From positions 310,001 through 374,000 of the forward strand of contig JANCYW010000007.1 of the NCBI GenBank assembly GCA_026184775.1: a stretch of DNA of 64,000 bases. Reading direction: 5' to 3'. This DNA comes from Cyanidium caldarium (lineage: Eukaryota > Rhodophyta > Bangiophyceae > Cyanidiales > Cyanidiaceae). How positions within the stretch are numbered: the first letter of the stretch is position 1; the number at the start of each line of letters is the position of its first letter. This document shows positions 25,581 to 33,683 of the stretch, one piece after another. The notes under the pieces were generated by a model that did no database searches, was not told the origin of the DNA, and saw only the letters and a program-made list of their open reading frames with translations. The position numbers and the translations under genes were made by a program.

Positions 25581-27281
25581 ATGCACTCCACTGAACAAGA
25601 CAGTCTTCGGGCGATACCAGGTTATGCCGACAGATTATCACCGTACGAGAACAAAGGCCGGCTCGATCTACGACCCGAATGGGACCGAGCGGTGGACGTG
25701 GAGCGCAAGGTGGAGTTGCTGGCGGGGTGGATGCGGCAGCACCGCGGCCGCGTCGTGATGCACACTGGTGCGGGTGTGTCTACTGCGGCCGGCATACGGG
25801 ACTTTCGCAGTGATGACGGGGTGTGGACGACTCAACAGAGGGGAGACGAGACGGGTGCGGAGGCGGTGGAGGCGATGGAGACCGCCGCACCCACCCTGAC
25901 CCACGTGGTGATCGCTCGGCTGGTGCGCAGCGGTTACGTGCAGCACGTCGTCACCCAGAACGTGGACGCGTTGCACTGGCGTTCTGGCGTGCGCCGCGAG
26001 CAGCTCTCTGAACTGCACGGCAATGCGATGCGGGAGCGCTGTCCGCGATGTGAGCGGGAGTGGTTGCGCGATGCCATGGTGCCCACGGTGGGCCGACGCG
26101 CCACCGGCAATCCGTGTGAAGCGTGTTATAAGCGACGACCGGATGAGACACCGGATAGCCGATATTCATCGACAGTCGATGCTTTGTCTTCGACGTCGTT
26201 GCAGGACGTGTTGTTGGACTGGGAGGACGCGCTGCCCGAACCGGATTTCTCGGCTGCCGTGGAGGCATCCCGTGCTGCCGAGATGAACGTGGTGCTGGGC
26301 AGCAGTCTACAAATGGTGCCTGCACGCTGCCTGCCGCTGTACAGTCTGCGACATCCCGGGGGCAAGTTCGTGGTGGTGAACGCGTCGTGGACGGCCAAGG
26401 ATGGCGACGCCACCCTGGTCGTGCGAGCGCCATGCGACACCGTCATGGCGCTGTTGTGGCAGCGGTTGTGCGATGGGGAGGCGAGTGGTGGTGGTGATGA
26501 CGGGGAGTGGATCGGTTGTTGGCGACGGGGATATCGGGTGGCTCTGCGTTGGCGTGCGCCCGCGACGGCGACGACAAACCGTGCGGTGGAGGTGTGTGTG
26601 CCGGGCGCGCACGGACGTGCCCCGGGGTTGCAGGTGGTGCGGGAGGAGTGGAAAGAGGCCGTCGAGTATGGCCGGGAAGAAGAGATGGTGGAAGAGATGC
26701 AACGAGTGCTGGCGACACCCATCGTGCCCCAGCCAGACCGCTCATTGCCGGAGCGCTGGGAGCGTGTCGTTGTAGGTGATGTCGCGTTGCACGGCGACGG
26801 CTGTGTGCATTTGCGATTGCGGGCGTTCGGCGAGCATGTCGCGAATGCCGCCCGTCGCGTCTTCCCCGCGTACGTGCGATTGCAGGCGCCGCCGACCTCC
26901 ATGCCGTTCACAGCCGACTGGCACTTGTATGAGATACCGGTGGCCGGTGCGGTATGGCACAATGTGCGGCAGGTGGCCGAGTGCTTGGCGGCGGCCGCTG
27001 CGCGTGAACAAACTGCGGGTGTACGGTTCGCGTTACCGGCGGGGTTGGCATTTTATCGCACCGCTCAGCGGCGCTGGTGCGTGTGTGTTGGTTGTAGTGC
27101 GCGCGTGTCCGCTACCCGACGCCACTGGCACGTCCAGCGGTGTGCAGCTCTGCAATGTGTGAGCGTGTCGGGGCGGGAACGAAAATCCGGTCGCCGGAAC
27201 CGCTTGACAGACGAGGAGAGGCAGGAGAAGCTGCGGAGAGTGGAGTGCGCACCGAATCTTTCACAGGAAAATGTATCTTGA
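25581..27281 (+). CDS. SIRT6/7-type sirtuin with long C-terminal extension
   Basis: 566 residues. NAD-dependent protein deacylase core: HTGAGVSTAAGIRDFR (about 60-75) with the class IV 'GVWT' after it, TQNVDALHWRSG (Asp for the common Gly in QNxDxLH kept as A), catalytic ELHGN, zinc Cys pairs CPRCEREW and CEACYK, and VLGSSLQMVPA / VVVNASWTAKD. An insert rich in Ser/Asp follows the second Cys pair, as in SIRT6. Residues after about 300 form an extension of roughly 260 residues with no known domain except a possible C2HC finger (CVGC..RHWHVQRC, about 515). Class IV sirtuins are nuclear chromatin enzymes acting on histone H3; the basic C-terminus (GRERKSGRRNRL) fits nuclear entry. Confidence 0.9.
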   Translation: MHSTEQDSLRAIPGYADRLSPYENKGRLDLRPEWDRAVDVERKVELLAGWMRQHRGRVVMHTGAGVSTAAGIRDFRSDDGVWTTQQRGDETGAEAVEAMETAAPTLTHVVIARLVRSGYVQHVVTQNVDALHWRSGVRREQLSELHGNAMRERCPRCEREWLRDAMVPTVGRRATGNPCEACYKRRPDETPDSRYSSTVDALSSTSLQDVLLDWEDALPEPDFSAAVEASRAAEMNVVLGSSLQMVPARCLPLYSLRHPGGKFVVVNASWTAKDGDATLVVRAPCDTVMALLWQRLCDGEASGGGDDGEWIGCWRRGYRVALRWRAPATATTNRAVEVCVPGAHGRAPGLQVVREEWKEAVEYGREEEMVEEMQRVLATPIVPQPDRSLPERWERVVVGDVALHGDGCVHLRLRAFGEHVANAARRVFPAYVRLQAPPTSMPFTADWHLYEIPVAGAVWHNVRQVAECLAAAAAREQTAGVRFALPAGLAFYRTAQRRWCVCVGCSARVSATRRHWHVQRCAALQCVSVSGRERKSGRRNRLTDEERQEKLRRVECAPNLSQENVS

Positions 27282-27382
27282 GGCGTGGAATGCTCCACAG
27301 AGGGACGCTATTGATCGTCGCTTTCTCTCCCTTCAACCAAACCATGCACGCGTGCAATCTGATCACGGCATCTCCCGCCCGT

Positions 27383-28513
27383 TTACTTCTGACCGTGTTT
27401 CGCCCTGACATGCATCTCCACCGACGCTTGTGACTGAAAATTGCGCTCACAGTGTGGGCAGCGGAATCCGCTCGATGTGGGATTGGGGCGACGGCTGCTG
27501 GCAGCTGGTGCCGATGTCGCCGCCGTGGCCGTCGGGGTGCCTCGCGGCCGCCGCGAGGTGGTCCGCGCCTCGGCCTTGTCATTGCCGCTGGTGGTTCCCG
27601 CCCCGGGGCGCCGGCTGCCCGGCGCTTCTTTCGGTTTGTAGGATACCCCGCGAGAAACGCGTTCCGCCAGTGCATCCACCTCCTCGCTGTCGTCGCCGTC
27701 GCGCTCCGCCGGTGGTCCGCGCTTGTTGCCGGCACCCTTCTTTTCCTTCTTCTCTTCCGCATCTGTCACCTCCGTAATGCGGGGACCGCGCCGCGCGGGT
27801 ATTCCATACTCCTCCTCGTCGTCGTCGCCCTCTTCGTCTTCGTCCGCGTCCGAGTAGTCCACAATGCCCTCGTCGCCGTCTCCGCCTTCACCTTCATCGT
27901 CTTCGTCGTATTCCCCCATGCCCGGAATCATGTCCATCTCATCCATATCGTCCTCGTCCATGTCCTCGAATGTGGCCGGAAGCTCGTGCAGACAGCCGGT
28001 GAGCGCCACGCCCGACTCGCCGTGCACGATAAACTGCAGGATGCGCGGGCCGGTGATGGTCAGGTTCAGCGGCACCGACTCCACCCGCCCGGGCAGCAAT
28101 GTACAGATGGGCATCGGTCCGGAGCGCATGCGGCTCATTCCCTCCGGATCTTGCACGTCGAGCTCCCCGACGAAGGTGGAGCCCGGGCCGGCCAGCGCCG
28201 AGCCCGGCTCGTCGTCGTCGCAATCGCGTAGGAACACCACCGTGCGCTCGCCCTTGGGCGCTTGCACACCGTATGAGGCCATCGTGATGTCCAGCTCTTC
28301 GGACGGGGCCACCTCGAAGAACTCCACTCGCTCGGGCTGCACGCGCACGCCCCAGAACCGCACCTCATCATCGGCTTCGTCGTCGTCGTCGTCTTCGTCG
28401 TCATCGTCATCGTGATCGTGATCGTAGCCGTCGGCCATGGAAGTGTACTCACGGTCATCCTCTTCACCATCCACTTCTTCGTCGTCGCGGCGGCGACGCG
28501 CTGCCCGAGGCAT
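27383..28513 (-). CDS. HD2-type / nucleoplasmin-like protein with C-terminal C2H2 finger
   Basis: 376 residues from ATG 28513 (351 from ATG 28438). After a strongly acidic N-terminus, the nucleoplasmin-like core runs from VRFWGVRVQPERVEF (the F/Y-W-G-x-x-V hallmark) through ITMASYGVQ, TVVFLRDCDDD, PICTLLPGRVESVPLNLTIT and QFIVHGESGVALTGCL. Long acidic tracts follow, then a basic Pro/Ser/Thr linker and a C2H2 zinc finger FRCPHCERNFQSQASVEMHV. This order equals plant HD2/HDT proteins and resembles FKBP39/46 N-termini. These are nucleolar histone chaperones or deacetylase-associated proteins. The N-terminus shows no FKBP domain. Start choice is uncertain; the frame is open far upstream without good coding character. 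Confidence 0.83.
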   Translation of the reverse strand: MPRAARRRRDDEEVDGEEDDREYTSMADGYDHDHDDDDDEDDDDDEADDEVRFWGVRVQPERVEFFEVAPSEELDITMASYGVQAPKGERTVVFLRDCDDDEPGSALAGPGSTFVGELDVQDPEGMSRMRSGPMPICTLLPGRVESVPLNLTITGPRILQFIVHGESGVALTGCLHELPATFEDMDEDDMDEMDMIPGMGEYDEDDEGEGGDGDEGIVDYSDADEDEEGDDDEEEYGIPARRGPRITEVTDAEEKKEKKGAGNKRGPPAERDGDDSEEVDALAERVSRGVSYKPKEAPGSRRPGAGTTSGNDKAEARTTSRRPRGTPTATAATSAPAASSRRPNPTSSGFRCPHCERNFQSQASVEMHVRAKHGQK

Positions 28514-29054
28514 TCGATGCGGACGGGCGGATCGCGGACCGATGGGAGACCCCGCGCGCCAAGAGGACGGGAAATGCGTTGCTTGCGAAAGAGCGTGCCT
28601 TGTCGGGTATCCGTGCGCGCCGCAGAAAAGGTCGATCGAACGGCCTCCGCGTAGACTGATTTGGCACGGAGGGCAAGCGACGCACGGCCACTGACGACGA
28701 GAGTCACCGTGCGGGCCGACGTGGCCGAACAAGACGCGGACGGCGGCGGCGGCAGCGGCGGCGGCGTTCGCGACGAACGATGGCCGGAATCGGTGCACGT
28801 TCATGAGGCGATGGCGTGTTTGAGACAAAATGATACCATATCGGTCCATCGAGCCGATGTCCCGTTGCATCCGCGCGCGCATGCGGCCGCGCTCTCGACT
28901 GCGGTGCCGCTGCGAGGTGGGGGCATGACGAGGTTACCGTCGGGTCTGATGAGTTCGTTGCGCCGAGCGGTCGCCACGATGAGAAAAGCGCCGCTGAGGT
29001 AGGTCAGGATAAATCAAATTGGGCAGCCGAGACTCCCATCGCATCTTCATCACC
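28514..29054. promoter_or_regulatory. Divergent spacer, HD2-like / PCCB
   Basis: 541 bp between divergent starts. Contains a GGC-repeat stretch (about 28741-28769) that is low-complexity DNA. No gene is supported; the frames reading through it have no motif. Confidence 0.35.
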
Positions 29055-30788
29055 ATGAACCCGCTTTTCCGAGGAGCGCACTCGGTCTGGTCGCGCCTGA
29101 CCGAGCAGGTCGCCTGTGGTCCATGCGGCGGATGGCCGGCGTTGCCACGCTCACACACTCCCCTGCAACGTCTCGCTTCCGCATTCTACTACAGGAAATC
29201 TTCACCCTCTCACTCGCTACACTCGACCAGCGACAACGACTTGCAGCACGCCCTCACCGCCGAGGATGCCCTGGCCGAGGAGGGCGGCGGTGCGGAGCGG
29301 GTTGAGAAACAACACGCCAAGGGCAAACTCACCGCCCGCGAGCGGTTGCATCTGCTGCTGGATGTGGGCACGTTTTGCGAGTGGGATCGCCTGGTGGTGT
29401 CGCGCGACCACGTGCACGATGCGCCGGGTGCGCGCCGCGATATCGCTGGCACGCCGGGCGACGGGGTGGTCACCGGCCACGGCCGCATCCACGGCCGGCC
29501 GGTGTTTGTCTACAGCCAGGATTTCACCGTGGCCGGCGGTTCGCTATCCGAGACGCATGCCGAGAAGATCTGCAAAGTGCTGGACCGCGCCATCGAGTCG
29601 CGCGCCCCGCTCATCGGTATCAACGACTCGGGCGGGGCGCGCATCCAGGAGGGCGTGCTGTCGCTGGGCGGGTACGCGGAAGTGTTCAAGCGCAATGTGC
29701 TGGCGTCCGGGTATATACCGCAGATCTCCGTCATCATGGGACCGTGTGCGGGCGGAGCGGTGTATTCGCCGGCGCTCACCGACTTTATCTTCATGGTGCG
29801 CCGCCAGTCCAACATGTTCCTCACCGGGCCCGAGGTGATCCGGGCGGCGCTCGGGGAGAGCGTCACGTCCGAGCAGCTCGGCGGCGCCGATACCCACACG
29901 CGTCGCTCAGGCGTGGCACATGTGGCTTGCGACGACGACGTTGACGCGCTGCAGCGGGTACGTGAGCTGCTGTCGTATCTGCCGTCGTGGTGGATGGGCG
30001 ACGCGCCGCGCCTCCCCACCGACGACCCGCCGGAACGGGAGGACGCGGTGTTGGATCGGCTGGTGCCCGCCGACCCCAACGAGGCGTACGATATGCGCGA
30101 GGTGATCGAGCGGGTGGTGGATGGCGAGGAACATTTCGAGATCCAGCCCGACTGGGCGCCCAACGTCATCACCACCTTTGCACGTATCGATGGGCGGGCG
30201 GTGGCCATTGTGGCCAACCAGCCGCGGCACGTGGCCGGCTGTCTGGATATGGATGCATCGGTGAAGGCGGCGCGCTTTGTGCGTTTCGCGGACGCGTTCC
30301 GCCTGCCGATCGTGACGCTGGTGGATGTGCCCGGGTTCCTGCCGGGCACGCAACAGGAGCACCACGGCATCATTCGGCACGGCGCCAAGCTGCTGTACGC
30401 TTACACCGAGGCGTCGTCACCCAAGCTGACCGTGGTGACCCGCAAGGCGTACGGCGGCGCCTACTGTGTCATGTCCAGCAAACACATCCGCGGTGACTTG
30501 AACAGTGCGTGGCCGTCCGCTGAGATTGCGGTCATGGGCGCGCGCGGCGCCGTCGGCGTGCTGCACCGCGGCGACAGCGCCGACGAGTTGCAGGCGCACG
30601 AGGCGGAGTATGCACGACGGTATCTGAACCCGCTCACGGCACTGCGCCGTGGTTTTGTGGATTGCCTGCTGCAGCCGCGCCGCACCCGGGCGTGGCTGGC
30701 CCAGGGACTGGAGCTGTTGCAGCGCAAGGGCGTCGACTCCAGCCGCGAGCCGATGTTGCCCAAGAAGCACGGCAATATCCCGTTGTGA
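29055..30788 (+). CDS. PCCB: Propionyl-CoA carboxylase beta chain
   Basis: 577 residues. The carboxyltransferase subunit moves CO2 from biotin to propionyl-CoA, giving methylmalonyl-CoA in mitochondria. Motifs: GKLTARERLHLLLD, VYSQDFTVAGGSLSETHAEK, GINDSGGARIQEGV, PQISVIMGPCAGGAVYSPAL, FLTGPEVIRAALGE, then GRAVAIVANQPRHVAGCLD, LPIVTLVDVPGFLPGTQQE, YGGAYCVMSSKHIRGD and the family-typical end KHGNIPL. The first 60 residues (MNPLFRGAHSVWSRL..) are basic and Ser-rich, fitting a mitochondrial presequence. The biotin-carrying alpha chain is not in this window. ATG 29055 is the first Met of the frame. Confidence 0.94.
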   Translation: MNPLFRGAHSVWSRLTEQVACGPCGGWPALPRSHTPLQRLASAFYYRKSSPSHSLHSTSDNDLQHALTAEDALAEEGGGAERVEKQHAKGKLTARERLHLLLDVGTFCEWDRLVVSRDHVHDAPGARRDIAGTPGDGVVTGHGRIHGRPVFVYSQDFTVAGGSLSETHAEKICKVLDRAIESRAPLIGINDSGGARIQEGVLSLGGYAEVFKRNVLASGYIPQISVIMGPCAGGAVYSPALTDFIFMVRRQSNMFLTGPEVIRAALGESVTSEQLGGADTHTRRSGVAHVACDDDVDALQRVRELLSYLPSWWMGDAPRLPTDDPPEREDAVLDRLVPADPNEAYDMREVIERVVDGEEHFEIQPDWAPNVITTFARIDGRAVAIVANQPRHVAGCLDMDASVKAARFVRFADAFRLPIVTLVDVPGFLPGTQQEHHGIIRHGAKLLYAYTEASSPKLTVVTRKAYGGAYCVMSSKHIRGDLNSAWPSAEIAVMGARGAVGVLHRGDSADELQAHEAEYARRYLNPLTALRRGFVDCLLQPRRTRAWLAQGLELLQRKGVDSSREPMLPKKHGNIPL

Positions 30789-31097
30789 AGAGGAGAGAGT
30801 CGGTGAGGATGCATGATCGACTGCTTGTAAGTGCGGGTTCTCTTTCGGGGTCTTCGCTGCATAGTTCCCGGCCATCGTGTTCCTTCGTTCTCGCGCGCAT
30901 CCCGTCTCCGTGAGGGGAACCGGCGCACCGCTGCGCTCGGCCCAGGCGGTGGGTGCTGCCGCTCTGGCCGCGGAAGACGTTCCCGGAGCACAGTCAGGTG
31001 AGAGGAGAGCGCCAGGGTGGTCTGCTCGAGTGACATGTCTCTAAATTAGGTGTGGAGGGAGCTTTGGGAGGGGAGTCGCACTGCAGCGCCTCACACG
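30789..31097. other. Spacer, PCCB / LEO1
   Basis: 309 bp between same-strand genes. A GA-rich run (gaagaggagagagtcgg) follows the PCCB stop. Nothing else is recognisable; the LEO1 promoter should lie here. Confidence 0.35.
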
Positions 31098-32333
31098 ATG
31101 AGCGAATCACAGGCCCCGACGGGCAAGTCGTTGGGACAGGACTTGGACGCCATCTTCGGCAGCAGCAGCAGCAGCGGCGGCAGCGGCAGTGAGGATGAAT
31201 CCGAACACGAGCGCGAACAGGCGATTGCAAGCGCTGCGCGAGATGCTGCCGCAGTCGAGGGGGCGGTGCCGGTGGACGGACGGGGGGACGTCGTCGGAGC
31301 GTCCGATGCGCTCCAGGCCGACGGGACGGTGCCGCGCGAGGTCTACCAGGCGCTGCGCGAGTCGATCCCTCCCCAGAGCGAGTGGTCCCGATATTATCTA
31401 CTCCGCTTGCCGCACAAGTTCATCGGGGTGGAGCCGCTGGATCGTCAACTGCAGCACTCCCGAGCATCGGACCATCCGTTTCAGGCGCCGCGGATGATCC
31501 GCTGGCGGCGCCATCCCTCCACAGGCGCCCTGGAATCCAACACCCGGCTGGTACGCTGGAGCGACGGCTCGCTCACCCTACATATCGGCGCGTCGGTGTC
31601 GCTGGTCGTGCGGGAGCGGCCGTTGGATGGGCCGGACGCGTTGCTCTTCCGGCCACAGCCGACATCGCACCGCCGACGATCCTGGTGGGGGTGCGGCGGA
31701 CGAGTGGACACGGAGCTGCGGGTGAAAATGGACGCGCGAGCCATGTCCATGATGTTGGCGGGTCAGAAAGCCAACGCGCCATCGGTGCTGAGGCGAGCAC
31801 GGCGCGACCGGCACGGCACCGCCGAGCGTCGCATTCGCACCGCCGCACTGACGCGCGCTCCCGAACTAGAGGAGAAGGCGCTGTTGGATATGGAGGCGCA
31901 GCGGCAACGCGCGCAACAGCGCATCGAGGCGCAGCGACGGCGGCGAGAGCAGCGATGGTACGAGATGAACCGCGCTGCCGAGCGTTGGGGCAGCGGCGGT
32001 TCCGCACGGGTGGAACGAGTGAGCAGGACGGCGGTGGCGGCGGCGGCGGCGGCGATTGGTGCTGGTTCGGAAGAGGAGAGTGCTAGCGAGGCATCAGCGC
32101 GAACGTCCTCCGACGAAGAGGACGTGCTGAACAATCCCCAGTTTGGCCGGCGCGCCCGACCCGCGCGAACAGAGGATGACGAGCTGGACCGGCTCGAAGC
32201 GATGCTGGAGGGGGCGAAGGATACAGAGGAAGAGGAGGAGGAGGAGGGGAAAGAGCCGCAAGAGGGTGCGGTGCCCATTGGGAAACGACGACGTGTCGTG
32301 CAGGCGGAGGAGGAAGAGGAGGAAGAGGCGTGA
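31098..32333 (+). CDS. LEO1: LEO1, subunit of the RNA polymerase II-associated PAF1 complex
   Basis: 411 residues. The PAF1 complex couples Pol II elongation to H2B ubiquitination and H3K4/K36 methylation. Core motifs in family order: YLLRLPHKFIGVEPLDRQ, MIRWRRHPSTGALESNTRLV and VRWSDGSLTLHIGASVSLVV (compare human 'IVKWSDGSMSLHLG'), then MDARAMSMMLAGQK. A charged helix (about 260-305, EAQRQRAQQRIEAQRRRREQ) and acidic C-terminus with nuclear-signal-like GKRRRV follow, as in other LEO1 proteins. The N-terminus is Ser/acid-rich (SSSSSGGSGSEDESEHERE). Convergent with the coiled-coil gene, 51 bp between stops. Confidence 0.9.
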   Translation: MSESQAPTGKSLGQDLDAIFGSSSSSGGSGSEDESEHEREQAIASAARDAAAVEGAVPVDGRGDVVGASDALQADGTVPREVYQALRESIPPQSEWSRYYLLRLPHKFIGVEPLDRQLQHSRASDHPFQAPRMIRWRRHPSTGALESNTRLVRWSDGSLTLHIGASVSLVVRERPLDGPDALLFRPQPTSHRRRSWWGCGGRVDTELRVKMDARAMSMMLAGQKANAPSVLRRARRDRHGTAERRIRTAALTRAPELEEKALLDMEAQRQRAQQRIEAQRRRREQRWYEMNRAAERWGSGGSARVERVSRTAVAAAAAAIGAGSEEESASEASARTSSDEEDVLNNPQFGRRARPARTEDDELDRLEAMLEGAKDTEEEEEEEGKEPQEGAVPIGKRRRVVQAEEEEEEEA

Positions 32334-32384
32334 TGGGTGTGTGTGGCCGGTGGCTACGGCATCGTCTTGCCCAGCTCTCCTGCT

Positions 32385-33398
32385 TTAAATGGGGAGGTTG
32401 GCGGGTGGCACGCGCGCTTTGGGTATGATGTATCGCTGGCTGTGCACAAAGCTAAACAACTTTCGGCGCCCGGTCGTGGAGCGCGACACCGTCGCCTCGC
32501 CATCCCGTTGCATGTCGCTGCCGGCGGATGCACCCGTCGGAGCTCGCGTGGGGAAGCGCTCGCCGATGACGCCCGCCGGATCGGGAGCAGGAGAGCCTCG
32601 GGACACCGATGCCTCCTTCAAAAAGGAGAATCGGCGGCTGGCGCGCCTGCCGCTGCGCCCAGACGAGTGCACCGTCTCCATATCCGTAACAACGATGCTG
32701 GCATTGGTCGGCACATCGGATGGCTCACGCTGTTCGATTGCAATCTCCTGGTGGGTCCGCGGTGGACGTGCTCGCCGGGCGCGCTTGGATGCCGCAGCCG
32801 CAGCAGCGCGCGAGCGTTTCTCCGCCGGCACCCGCCTAGGCATATCGTGATCCATCGGCTCGTGCGCCGCTGCGGGCGCCTGTCGTGCCGGCGCCAACTC
32901 CTCTTGCAGCGCTCGCACCCCTGCCTCCATGTCTTTCACTCGCGTCTTCTCAGCTGTCTCTCTCCTCGCCTCCCGCCGCTTTGGATTCTGCTCACGCTTC
33001 TCGCCCTCCCCTTTTTCTCGCGTTGGGGCTTCTCTCGCGCGCAGCCGCTCACACTCGGCTTCCAGCGCGCGCAGCGCCTCCGCCCAGGTGCCTTGCTCCT
33101 CCACGAACAGAGCGTCCATCAACGCAATCTTCTCCTCAGCACAGCGGGTCTCTTCTCGCATGCCCTCCATGACCTCGTGGACGCTGGCCAGTTGTGCTTC
33201 TTTTTCCGCACAGCGCACGCGCCACTGGGTGGCGATGAGCTCCAGCTCGCGCGCCTCCCGCTGCAGCGCGAGGATGCTCTCGGTGGCGCGCGATTCTAAC
33301 GAAGAATAACGCTGGTTGCTCCATTTTCCGGCAATGCACAAGTGTGCCTTGAGTATATCTACCTGGGACTGGGTGACAGAGAGGATGTCCTGGGTCAT
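32385..33398 (-). CDS. Coiled-coil protein with basic C-terminal half, unknown function
   Basis: 337 residues from ATG 33398 (MTQDILSVTQSQ); an upstream ATG at 33476 would add 26 Pro/Ser-rich residues. Residues about 10-150 are predicted-looking coiled coil (ESILALQREARELELIATQW, ALRALEAECERLRARE), interrupted by a Lys/Arg/Glu-rich stretch to about 175. The C-terminal half is basic and disordered with nuclear-signal-like blocks (VPAEKRSRAAAAAASKRARR, SGRRASRRFSF) and ends RRKLFSFVHSQRYIIPK. The layout, N-terminal coiled coil plus basic tail, recalls chromosome or spindle proteins such as shugoshin, but no diagnostic motif was seen. Divergent from the ABCC gene. Confidence 0.65.
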   Translation of the reverse strand: MTQDILSVTQSQVDILKAHLCIAGKWSNQRYSSLESRATESILALQREARELELIATQWRVRCAEKEAQLASVHEVMEGMREETRCAEEKIALMDALFVEEQGTWAEALRALEAECERLRAREAPTREKGEGEKREQNPKRREARRETAEKTRVKDMEAGVRALQEELAPARQAPAAAHEPMDHDMPRRVPAEKRSRAAAAAASKRARRARPPRTHQEIAIEQREPSDVPTNASIVVTDMETVHSSGRSGRRASRRFSFLKEASVSRGSPAPDPAGVIGERFPTRAPTGASAGSDMQRDGEATVSRSTTGRRKLFSFVHSQRYIIPKARVPPANLPI

Positions 33399-33683
33399 GG
33401 GAGGCGGCCGAGGTGGGAGAAGCGATGGGGAGGTGGAGAAACGCAGGGAGAATGCGAGAGGCGGCGAGCGCGCCATTCGAAATCGCGTTTTCGGGTTTCG
33501 TTTTCCCAACTGTCGCGAAACGTCCTAGGATGTCTCAGGACAGCTCATATTGTCATATTTTCACAAACCAAATGGTTTCCTCTCCAAAGCGGATGGCCGC
33601 GTCGACCTCGCCGATCGTGTCCGCGCTACCTATGCGCGCGCCCACCGTTTTCCCCCGCCTCCAGGTCGGATCGCCTGTCTATC

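Noticed and set aside
28447-28452. GTGAGT 5' splice-site consensus on the minus strand within the HD2-like gene
   Set aside because: The frame continues through it into the conserved FWGV core with no need for splicing and no matching acceptor that improves the protein.
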